Virus record (IMG/VR): IMGVR_UViG_3300029266_000155
Location: 1 to 26,112 of that record
Direction: 5' to 3' (one strand)
DNA length: 26,112 nucleotides
DNA from: a virus
The position numbers were made by a program, and so were the translations under genes. This document shows positions 6,646-11,786 of the stretch, piece by piece (position 1 is the first letter of the stretch; every line of letters starts with the position of its first letter). Under the pieces are notes generated by a model. That model was given only the letters and a program-made list of their open reading frames with translations, was not told where the DNA came from and did no database searches.

Positions 6646-7120
6646 AGCTTTGTTTAATCTCCTTGAGTGCTTTCAAGACTTCATCTTTATTCATGCCGTC
6701 GATGCTGCCTGTTCTTATTTCACTCTTACTTACATAAATATCACCGTGCGCTTGCCCTCGACGGTACTCGGCTTGAACGGCTGCACTATATGCACCGTTA
6801 GTTAACGCCATATCGCGGATGGTTTGTAAATCCCGCAAGTGACGTTGATAGTTTACCCCAAACTTTTCATCTAACTCCGCCCGGTAAGACTGGATAGCAT
6901 GAACAACATGAGGGCTAATATTTGAATTTGTTAGCTCATATGCTCTAGTGTGAGCGGAGCCTGCGGGATAGCCTGCATTGATAGCGGCTTCTCGCATAGT
7001 TATCTGGCCGTCTTTACTTACCAGTTCTTTAACAAACAGTTCTTGCTTTCGCGTAAGGGTTTGCACTTTGGTTGCTTTAGGTCTTCCAACCTTTCGGGTT
7101 GCTACAGATTTAGGGGGCAT
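6521..7120 (-). CDS. terS: Probable terminase small subunit
   Basis: The 199-residue protein has 'LTRKQELFVKELVSKDGQITMREAAINAGYP' at residues 22-52, followed by a second helical part (YELTNSNISPHVVHAIQSYR). This is the DNA-binding N-terminal pattern of phage small terminases, which recognise the packaging site and load the large subunit. A basic start (PPKSVATRKVGRPKATK) and a charged, disordered-looking C-terminus also fit. The ATG at 7120 follows CTGGAGAATAGA. The gene is separated from terL by several kilobases. Its leader carries a perfect inverted repeat (7144-7160), so it may be repressed early. An unrelated HTH regulator is a less likely alternative. Confidence 0.75.
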   Translation of the reverse strand: MPPKSVATRKVGRPKATKVQTLTRKQELFVKELVSKDGQITMREAAINAGYPAGSAHTRAYELTNSNISPHVVHAIQSYRAELDEKFGVNYQRHLRDLQTIRDMALTNGAYSAAVQAEYRRGQAHGDIYVSKSEIRTGSIDGMNKDEVLKALKEIKQSYAPITIDVTPEGESNSQNRDKARSRLLEADEDGDGENATQH

Positions 7121-7143
7121 TCTATTCTCCAGTTATTAAACGG

Positions 7144-7160
7144 TAGTTTGCCACAAACTA
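7144..7160. promoter_or_regulatory. Inverted repeat in the terS leader (possible operator)
   Basis: TAGTTTG-CCA-CAAACTA is a perfect 7-bp inverted repeat with a 3-base centre, 24 bases upstream of the terS start codon. It is too short and lacks a T tract for a terminator, so a repressor site is more likely. Confidence 0.45.
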
Positions 7161-7242
7161 AAACGCTTTTACATATATAGGAAGTAAAATATATATTTAA
7201 TAAAAAAAACTTTCAGGCCCTTATACGCACTTTGATCTTTAA

Positions 7243-7354
7243 GGTTACATAAACTCTGGTACGGTTACATATTTGTTTTGCACTTATGTAACTAAATATC
7301 CCTATATAGAACAACGGCTTAACTGCTAAAGTTACACGGTTACACCGGTTACAC
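7243..7354. repeat. Iteron-like (A/G)GTTACA repeats
   Basis: Direct copies are at 7243-7250 (GGTTACAT), 7263-7270 (GGTTACAT), 7330-7337 (AGTTACAC), 7338-7345 (GGTTACAC) and 7347-7354 (GGTTACAC). One inverted copy lies at 7286-7293 (ATGTAACT). The first two copies are 20 bases apart and the last three are nearly head to tail. This could be an origin bound by an initiator, or an array for a regulator such as the AlpA-like protein encoded next door. Confidence 0.6.
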
Positions 7355-7454
7355 CTTTATTTACAAAAAATATTTATTTCTTTAAATATCTCTATATATG
7401 TATATGGTGTTTAAAGTGTTTCCCGTGGGCCGTGATTCATGGATAATTGTTACC

Positions 7455-7515
7455 GGTCCAGCCTCAGTGTGGATACACCGAAGAGTTATTCTTCATGTGT
7501 CTTGGGGGTTGGACC
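7455..7515. other. Branched inverted-repeat structure (possible structured 3' UTR)
   Basis: An outer stem GGTCCAG/TTGGACC (7455-7461 with 7509-7515, one G-T pair) encloses GTGT-GGAT-ACAC (7467-7478) and GAAGA-GTTAT-TCTTC (7480-7494). ACAC at 7475-7478 can instead pair with GTGT at 7497-7500, so two shapes compete. It starts four bases after the stop codon of the 7519-7815 gene on the minus strand. It is not a tRNA and has no T tract. Confidence 0.35.
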
Positions 7516-7518
7516 ACC

Positions 7519-7815
7519 TTATTCACCTTCAATAGAAACTCTTTTCATAGGCTTCGTTCTAAAGAACCCTTTGTAGTCCGGGTATTGGTGCATGAACAAT
7601 CGTGCGTACAAAGCTATGTAGTCGTTCGAGATTTTGTATTCATCCCCTGTGGTGACGATCATTGTCTCCCACCGGATGCGGTTTACAATTAACCATGCGG
7701 AAAGTTTTCGGTGCCCTTTCCGAATAGCTTGGAAGGTGAACTTTTTAAACATCACGTAGAACTCGGGGTTTTCTTTATGCCAAACCCACCAACGTTCTTT
7801 CAGGTCATCCGTCAT
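7519..7815 (-). CDS. Conserved-type hypothetical phage protein (98 aa)
   Basis: The ATG at 7815 overlaps the TGA of the upstream AlpA-like gene (ATGA), implying translational coupling; a slightly earlier TTG at 7827 is less likely. The protein is rich in aromatic and basic residues: FYVMFKKFTFQAIRKGHRKLSAWLIVNRIRWE, then YKISNDYIALYARLFMHQYPDY and GFFRTKP. I recall similar short phage proteins with this 'IRWE...ISN-Y--YYARLFM...FFRTR' pattern near regulatory genes, without a known function. It probably works with the coupled DNA-binding protein. Confidence 0.7.
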   Translation of the reverse strand: MTDDLKERWWVWHKENPEFYVMFKKFTFQAIRKGHRKLSAWLIVNRIRWETMIVTTGDEYKISNDYIALYARLFMHQYPDYKGFFRTKPMKRVSIEGE

Positions 7816-8168
7816 CCAAACAGCCAAACACCAAGTCCCGCCAACAAACCACCTACGGCAGCCATTAAAGGATACTTATGTTTCACGTGCCATGGTTCCC
7901 AGCCCAAGTCCCAATGGTCGTCCATCTCTTCAACCGGTGGGTTAATGATAATAACTTCCGCCTGACGTGCCTTCTTCATATTTTGTGCCAGCATAAAGTT
8001 AAGGACTACATCTTCATCCCAACGGTTAACGAGCTTTGGTCCGCGGCTCGCGGTTGTCGGAACTTTTATAGGCAGGGGAAATTCATGTGCCTTTATTTTT
8101 CGGTAAATAGTTGGGGCAGACATTCGTGCGATGACGCACACTTCTTCGAGCTTAATTAATTTTTTCAT
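7812..8168 (-). CDS. AlpA/MerR-type HTH protein with a C-terminal membrane segment
   Basis: Residues 1-60 show the AlpA-like winged-helix pattern: LIKLEEVCVIARMSAPTIYR, then KIKAHEFPLPIKV and RWDEDVVLNFML. Such proteins act as phage/island transcription regulators or excisionases. The last part, after a Trp-rich linker (DDHWDLGWEPWHVKHK), is YPLMAAVGGLLAGLGVWLFG, a hydrophobic stretch long enough to cross the membrane and placed at the very C-terminus. A DNA-binding domain with a tail anchor is unusual. The ATG at 8168 follows AACGGAGATCGCT. Its promoter region carries the perfect inverted repeat CCCATA-CAC-TATGGG, a plausible self-regulatory operator. Confidence 0.75.
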   Translation of the reverse strand: MKKLIKLEEVCVIARMSAPTIYRKIKAHEFPLPIKVPTTASRGPKLVNRWDEDVVLNFMLAQNMKKARQAEVIIINPPVEEMDDHWDLGWEPWHVKHKYPLMAAVGGLLAGLGVWLFG

Positions 8169-8193
8169 AGCGATCTCCGTTTAGTAGTTATCT

Positions 8194-8228
8194 CCCATAG
8201 TGTATGGGATTTTATCTATAAAAGTCAA
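8194..8228 (-). promoter_or_regulatory. Promoter with operator for the AlpA-like gene
   Basis: On the minus strand TTGACT (8228-8223) and TACACT (8204-8199) are 18 bases apart. The inverted repeat CCCATA-CAC-TATGGG (8208-8194) covers the -10 element, the classic position for a repressor. The -35 overlaps the stop codon of the upstream gene. Confidence 0.6.
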
Positions 8229-8401
8229 CCACGCAGAATGCGTATCCAAGCTTTCTCTATCTCAAGGGATTGCTTTTGTCTGTCTTCTATGGTTAACGAT
8301 TCGTCTTTTGCAATTTTTACGAGGGTTACGTTAACCAGTTTGTTGATCCGATTAACGCACCAACTGTAGCTCATTTCATCTATTCGCTTCTCGGCTTCCA
8401 T
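8225..8401 (-). CDS. Small helical hypothetical protein (58 aa)
   Basis: The ATG at 8401 is preceded by a strong GGAGGT seven bases upstream, so I prefer it to the in-frame start at 8422. The product begins MEAEKRIDEMSYSWCVNRIN and ends SLEIEKAWIRILRG. It is charged and almost certainly alpha-helical. It overlaps the end of the upstream gene by 22 bases. No family recognised. Confidence 0.65.
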   Translation of the reverse strand: MEAEKRIDEMSYSWCVNRINKLVNVTLVKIAKDESLTIEDRQKQSLEIEKAWIRILRG

Positions 8402-8586
8402 GTGTCTACCTCCGCGTACCATTTGCCACCCTTACTTTCTTTCACCTGAACGTTAATCCATTCGTCGGTCTGGCCCGTGAGCCACGCTATAAGGTCTTCT
8501 CTTTTTATACTAAGAGCGCACTTAACGAAGTCAGGTGCTTTCTCGTTTGGTTTTTTAGCCATTAGGCCATCTACAAAATCTGCCAT
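8380..8586 (-). CDS. Small hypothetical protein (68 aa)
   Basis: The ATG at 8586 follows AGGAGAAAGATA. The longer frame to 8646 would cross a terminator. The product starts MADFVDGLMAKKPNEKAPDF and contains CALSIKREDLIAWLTGQTDEWINVQVKESKGGKWYAEVDTW. The last part reads like a short beta sheet (INVQVKESKGGKWYAEVDTW), similar in style to small phage proteins of unknown role. Translated from the same transcript as the overlapping downstream 58-residue protein. Confidence 0.7.
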   Translation of the reverse strand: MADFVDGLMAKKPNEKAPDFVKCALSIKREDLIAWLTGQTDEWINVQVKESKGGKWYAEVDTWKPRSE

Positions 8587-8603
8587 TATCTTTCTCCTAA
8601 ACG

Positions 8604-8639
8604 TAAAAACCCCCAGCCGGGGGCAACCAGACTGGGGGT
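8604..8639 (-). terminator. Rho-independent terminator between 8711 and 8586
   Basis: Minus-strand arms ACCCCCAG (8639-8632) and CTGGGGGT (8616-8609) pair around a 15-base loop that can fold further, and a T tract follows. It ends transcription from the 8711-9047 genes, or the short RNA proposed at 8604-8671. Confidence 0.75.
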
Positions 8640-8671
8640 GAGTCAACTACGGAGAACATGTTTCCATGCTC
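8604..8671 (-). ncRNA. Candidate small RNA carrying an anti-Shine-Dalgarno sequence
   Basis: A good promoter (8678-8707) and a terminator (8604-8639) flank about 68 bases without a gene on the minus strand. The predicted RNA would begin with a hairpin AGCATG-GAAA-CATGTT (GNRA loop), continue with CTCCGTAGTTGACTC and end in the terminator hairpin. ATGTTCTCCGTA within it (8659-8648) is exactly complementary over 12 bases to TACGGAGAACAT in the leader of the DUF932 gene. It is also complementary over at least seven bases to the ACGGAGA sites before 2851, 3544, 6139 and 8168. The alternative is that this is an inverted remnant of a phage gene leader, since the plus strand reads as a normal leader. 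Confidence 0.4.
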
Positions 8672-8677
8672 AAGGTT

Positions 8678-8707
8678 ATTATAAACACAACCGTATGCGA
8701 TAAGCAA
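8678..8707 (-). promoter_or_regulatory. Sigma70-like promoter with overlapping inverted repeat
   Basis: -35 TTGCTT (8707-8702) and perfect -10 TATAAT (8683-8678) with an 18-base spacer. TATGCGAT (8694-8701) and ATCGCATA (8714-8721) form a perfect 8-bp inverted repeat flanking the -35 box, a plausible operator. Confidence 0.65.
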
Positions 8708-8710
8708 TAG

Positions 8711-8899
8711 TTAATCGCATAGATCACTGGGAAATTCTCCTGCTGATATTGGATCGGTTATTGTTAGTAAACAACGCGAACACCTTCTAATAAGAACTTC
8801 ATCAGTTATCTCGACAACGCCTAATTGAGCTTCACACTTCGGACACTGGTTTCTTACCAGCCGCTTGTGTATTACGCCCTTCTCTACTATCTGCTTCAT
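8711..8899 (-). CDS. Small zinc-ribbon protein (62 aa)
   Basis: Two CxxC pairs, CPKC (residues 19-22) and CSRC (40-43), are separated by 17 residues with beta-like sequence (QLGVVEITDEVLIRR), the arrangement of a zinc ribbon. The first 18 residues are basic. Such small proteins often touch nucleic acid or RNA polymerase, but no target can be read here. It overlaps the upstream RHH gene by 68 bases in another frame. The ATG at 8899 is the only ATG before the zinc pairs; GGAG lies 13 bases upstream, which is rather far. Confidence 0.65.
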   Translation of the reverse strand: MKQIVEKGVIHKRLVRNQCPKCEAQLGVVEITDEVLIRRCSRCLLTITDPISAGEFPSDLCD

Positions 8900-9047
8900 C
8901 GCCGATATTTATCTCCGCTTCTTTATACCACTCAAAGACCAGCCGTAGCTGCCCGCCTATGGTCCTACCTTCAGCTTTAGATAGTTCTTTAATTTCTTCG
9001 TAAACTTCTCGCGGTACGAGAACGCTTTTCCAACGTGTAGTATCCAT
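8832..9047 (-). CDS. Ribbon-helix-helix-like DNA-binding protein (71 aa)
   Basis: The N-terminal 45 residues read as a ribbon-helix-helix domain: a strand KSVLVP, helix REVYEEIKELSKAEG, turn RTIGG and helix QLRLVFEWYK. Members bind operator DNA as dimers of dimers; many are phage or plasmid repressors. The C-terminus is polar and probably disordered. The ATG at 9047 is preceded by CGGAGAAAAAAAC and by its own promoter at 9085-9111. It is a candidate regulator for the inverted repeats in this region; its operator is not known. Confidence 0.7.
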   Translation of the reverse strand: MDTTRWKSVLVPREVYEEIKELSKAEGRTIGGQLRLVFEWYKEAEINIGDEADSREGRNTQAAGKKPVSEV

Positions 9048-9084
9048 GTTTTTTTCTCCGATGCCCCCGGAATATATCTACGAT

Positions 9085-9111
9085 ATTATAGGAAGATATA
9101 GAATAATGCAA
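9085..9111 (-). promoter_or_regulatory. Promoter of the RHH/zinc-ribbon genes
   Basis: Perfect -10 TATAAT (9090-9085) with TTGCAT (9111-9106) upstream. The 15-base spacer is short; TTCTTG 18 bases from the -10 is an alternative -35. It directly follows the polymerase-operon terminator. Confidence 0.55.
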
Positions 9112-9112
9112 G

Positions 9113-9141
9113 AAAAACCCGCAATCCGGAGACTGCGGGTT
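9113..9141 (-). terminator. Rho-independent terminator after polA
   Basis: AACCCGCA/TGCGGGTT stem (9141-9134 and 9123-9116) with a 10-base loop and a T tract on the minus strand, 15 bases after the polymerase stop codon. Confidence 0.85.
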
Positions 9142-9155
9142 AATTTATAAAAAAG

Positions 9156-11051
9156 TTACTTAGCTTCACCCCAAGATGGACCGATTTCAATGTCACATTT
9201 AGACGGAACCTCTAAGGGTACTGCGTTCTCCATAACGTTGGCTACTATCTGAGCTTCCTCAACATTTTTAACAGACATTGCCAGTTCGTCATGTATCTGG
9301 AGCATGGGTAATATTCCCTGCTTATACAGATCGACCATCGCTTTCTTGGTCATATCCGCGGCAGATGCTTGGATCAACCTGTTCAACGCTTTGTAAGTAT
9401 AAGCTCGTTTAAGGCGGGTCGTGGGCCCATATTCATCCACCGCTTCTCTGTACGGCATCGCTTTGTGCATGGCAAACGTGTCAGGTTCCCACAAATTAAA
9501 GCGACACTTCCTACCGAGTAGCGAGGTCAGTGATCCACCAGAAGATTTCTCGTTCAGTCTATTCATTACCCCGGTCATTAGTCCCTTAACGAAAGGCACC
9601 CTGTTGTGGTACTGCTTAACCAAACCTTTCGCCTCTTCTACCGAGATGTCTAATTGCTCCGACATTTTATTAACGCCCATGCCGTAGATTAAACCCAAGT
9701 TAATTGTCTTGGCCTGCTTTCTAGGAATGTTGGCCATCTCTGCTACCAGACTATGAAAGTCTGTTTCCGGGTCATCGTTGTATGCTTTTACAAACTCCGC
9801 AGCGCCCTCTAAAGGTACGCCTCGCGTTTTGCCGTAGACATGAGCATAATGTACCAAGATGCGTGGTTCTTGCTGAGAGAAGTCAATAGCCGCCCATTGT
9901 TCATCTTCCTCTGGGAGAAATAAGGAACGAATCATTGGTCCCATTTCTGGATCGCGGGCCGGGATTTGTTGCAGGTTAGGGTTAGACATTGAGATTCTAC
10001 CCGACACCGTACCACCATCATCCGAACGGATTTGATTTATATGGGAATGTATTCGGCCATCAGCGTGGCAGTGTTTCATGATAGTGTTGATGAAGGTGCC
10101 GGATGTTTTGTTCAGGTTCCTAGCCTGAGTGACGAGTTGCGCGAGGGGATGTTGATGCTCTTGCAAAAAGAGTTTAGTAAAGCTAGGTGCGCCTTTTTCT
10201 GTACGTGGATAATGGATTCCGACTTTATCGAACGCTTTCGAGAGCGATTGAGCAGCCCAGATTTCCACGTCACTCCCAGAAAGGCGCTTGATCTCCTTCA
10301 TGACTTCTCGTTCCCGCTTGAGAAGACTATCCCTAGTTCTTTCTACCCTGTTGGTGTTAACCCTAACCCCACGCATGGTCATGTCCACAAGACATGGCAG
10401 CAGGTCAAGTTCGAGATTGGCGACGCTCCACAAGTTTTCTTTGCCAAGTTGAACGGAGAAGTAATTCCAGAGTTCGAGGGTGAGTTCGGCATCTCCTTCA
10501 GCGTAAGGTCCAACGTACATGGCTGGCATCTTCCACATTTCTGCTTTCGGATCGACACCAAACTCGCGAGCCGCCTCCACTAAACCTTTCTCAGACTTAA
10601 CTTTGTTAAGGTGTTCGTAAGCCAGTGCGTTTAAACTGTAGCTAAACCTGTTCTCATCTAATAAAGAGGCCACCACCATAGTGTCAATGATGCGGCCCTT
10701 TACATCGAAGCCCATTCTTTTAATCCAGCCCAAGTCATACTGAGCGTTGTGCATGATCTTATCCGCAGGACATTCAAAGACTTTCTTCAGCCATTTGTTT
10801 ACCTGCTTCTCATCTAAGTTTCCACCACCGTAGTGTCGGATAGGGATATACCCTGACCAATCATCTACTGCGATGGCGTAACCCACCACCTCACCATCAC
10901 CTGTTGGCCAACCGGGCCCATGTTTCTTTAGGTTCGGGTCCCGTGTTTCCACGTCGATTGCGATCTTCTTTGCCGACGTAAGGTCGGGAAGCTCAAGGGG
11001 AGGTATCCACTCACTTTTTGGTGCGAACATTGCCATTTGTAGTTTTGCCAT
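9156..11051 (-). CDS. polA: Family A DNA polymerase with 3'-5' exonuclease, Leu762 type
   Basis: The 631-residue protein starts at the ATG at 11051 (AAGGAAAAAGATA upstream; the longer frame lacks a site). The exonuclease domain has AIDVET (D33/E35), HNAQYDLGW (D106) and YAEGD (D187). The polymerase has motif A AIDFSQQEPR (D390, E395), motif B RKQAKTINLGLIYG (R444, K448, L452, Y456) and motif C QIHDEL (D588). L452 is equivalent to E. coli Pol I Phe762; Leu here defines a group common in marine viruses that has been linked, as a hypothesis, to temperate or slower lifestyles. There is no 5'-3' exonuclease domain, as usual in phages. It overlaps the upstream gene by 41 bases. Confidence 0.97.
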   Translation of the reverse strand: MAKLQMAMFAPKSEWIPPLELPDLTSAKKIAIDVETRDPNLKKHGPGWPTGDGEVVGYAIAVDDWSGYIPIRHYGGGNLDEKQVNKWLKKVFECPADKIMHNAQYDLGWIKRMGFDVKGRIIDTMVVASLLDENRFSYSLNALAYEHLNKVKSEKGLVEAAREFGVDPKAEMWKMPAMYVGPYAEGDAELTLELWNYFSVQLGKENLWSVANLELDLLPCLVDMTMRGVRVNTNRVERTRDSLLKREREVMKEIKRLSGSDVEIWAAQSLSKAFDKVGIHYPRTEKGAPSFTKLFLQEHQHPLAQLVTQARNLNKTSGTFINTIMKHCHADGRIHSHINQIRSDDGGTVSGRISMSNPNLQQIPARDPEMGPMIRSLFLPEEDEQWAAIDFSQQEPRILVHYAHVYGKTRGVPLEGAAEFVKAYNDDPETDFHSLVAEMANIPRKQAKTINLGLIYGMGVNKMSEQLDISVEEAKGLVKQYHNRVPFVKGLMTGVMNRLNEKSSGGSLTSLLGRKCRFNLWEPDTFAMHKAMPYREAVDEYGPTTRLKRAYTYKALNRLIQASAADMTKKAMVDLYKQGILPMLQIHDELAMSVKNVEEAQIVANVMENAVPLEVPSKCDIEIGPSWGEAK

Positions 11052-11340
11052 TATCTTTTTCCTTATGAGTAAACTCCGCACCAAGGGCGGTGTATCCTGC
11101 TTTATCTAACCATGAATCAACATGGTCTATACTTTCTATTAATCGACTGGTCTTCACCCAATCCATCATCAAAGCCACGTGAGCCGCGGTTATGTGACCG
11201 TGAGACTCCAACGCACCTTTAATAATCTCGTTCCAACCCACTGCTATTCGCTTGTGGTTGAGGTAAGCGTCACCGTAATCCTTGGCGCGTGGACCATTTA
11301 TAAGCTTTTCCGCTTCACGCAAAATATCTTCTCGTTTCAT
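11011..11340 (-). CDS. DUF6378-like small protein (possible nucleotide metabolism)
   Basis: The 109-residue protein starts by ATGA overlap with the upstream gene. REAEKLINGPRAKDYGDAYLNHKRIAVGWNEI followed by HVALMMDWVKTSRL and DSWLDKAGYTALGAEF recalls a family widespread in phages and labelled DUF6378, helical and somewhat like MazG-type nucleotide pyrophosphohydrolases. The classic MazG metal-binding ExxE12-28ExxD set is not complete here, so activity is uncertain. The C-terminus is Lys/Asn-rich and probably disordered. Located directly before the polymerase in the replication operon. Confidence 0.65.
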   Translation of the reverse strand: MKREDILREAEKLINGPRAKDYGDAYLNHKRIAVGWNEIIKGALESHGHITAAHVALMMDWVKTSRLIESIDHVDSWLDKAGYTALGAEFTHKEKDNGKTTNGNVRTKK

Positions 11341-11585
11341 TCAATACTTTCTCCATCTAAGAGGTGGGCTAGGCTGCTTTTAGCATAAAAAGCCGGGGTG
11401 TGTTCTCCTACCCAAGAACCTAAAATGTTAAATTCAAAATACTCTTGGGCTTCGGGGAAAGACATTCCGTCCCGGTAAACAAGTATTTTTAAAATATCGT
11501 CAGTGGAGTACAAGATAATATCTTCTTGACCACACCTTTGGACTGTTCCCATTATTGCTTTGTTATAACCATCTGCTTTTAACAT
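11337..11585 (-). CDS. Conserved-type hypothetical phage protein (82 aa)
   Basis: The ATG at 11585 follows directly on the stop of the upstream gene (TAAATG), and its stop overlaps the next start (ATGA). The sequence contains GTVQRCGQEDIILYSTDDILKILVYRDGMSFPEAQEYFEFNILGSWVGEHTPAF. I recall the pattern 'I-R-GQE-I--YD---I-IL---DGM-YEEA-EFFE-N--GAYVGE-TP' in many phage proteins of unknown function, often in replication regions. Acidic and soluble. Confidence 0.7.
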   Translation of the reverse strand: MLKADGYNKAIMGTVQRCGQEDIILYSTDDILKILVYRDGMSFPEAQEYFEFNILGSWVGEHTPAFYAKSSLAHLLDGESIE

Positions 11586-11786
11586 TTAATGTACCGTTTG
11601 GTTAAGGGGCCCGTAGACGATCCAATCGTTTTCGTCGCTGTCCCATTTCAAAGTAAGACCGGGCATATCCTCATCTTTAATAAGAGGGTTTGACCAATCG
11701 GCGAGAGTTGGGTCCAGAACGGTCCCATGTTTTTCTTCTACATCACGCAGCATTTGCTGGTATTTTGCTAAAGTAATTTTTGTCAT
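11586..11786 (-). CDS. Small acidic hypothetical protein (66 aa)
   Basis: It starts by ATGA overlap with the helicase gene and is followed without a gap by the next gene, so it belongs to the replication operon. The sequence begins MTKITLAKYQQMLRDVEEKH (helical) and ends with a Trp-rich strand-like part, LTLKWDSDENDWIVYGPLNQ. Family not recognised. Confidence 0.65.
   Translation of the reverse strand: MTKITLAKYQQMLRDVEEKHGTVLDPTLADWSNPLIKDEDMPGLTLKWDSDENDWIVYGPLNQTVH

Larger units (their letters stand above)
7121..7518. other. 398-bp AT-rich intergenic region with iteron-like repeats and a branched structure
   Basis: No gene is seen. The region contains, from left to right, the terS leader with an inverted repeat, an AT-rich stretch with possible minus-strand -10 sequences near 7174-7180, six (A/G)GTTACA repeats (7243-7354), and a 61-base set of nested inverted repeats (7455-7515) just after the stop codon of the 7519-7815 gene. 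Such composition suits a replication origin or a complex operator. Confidence 0.6.

Noticed and set aside
7455-7515. tRNA gene
   Set aside because: The outer 7-bp stem and trailing ACC look tRNA-like, but the element is only 61 bases, its middle hairpin has a 5-base loop and there is no T-arm sequence.
7879-7894. Third parS-like site
   Set aside because: Only 11 contiguous bases match and one half of the palindrome is lost (12 of 16); it lies within the AlpA-like coding sequence and is probably chance.
8658-8684. Plus-strand 8-codon frame behind a perfect ACGGAGAAC ribosome site
   Set aside because: Too short to call a gene and no plus-strand promoter is visible; kept only as the alternative explanation for the candidate small RNA.
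10032-10583. 183-codon plus-strand frame
   Set aside because: Antisense to well-conserved polymerase sequence; no start signals.
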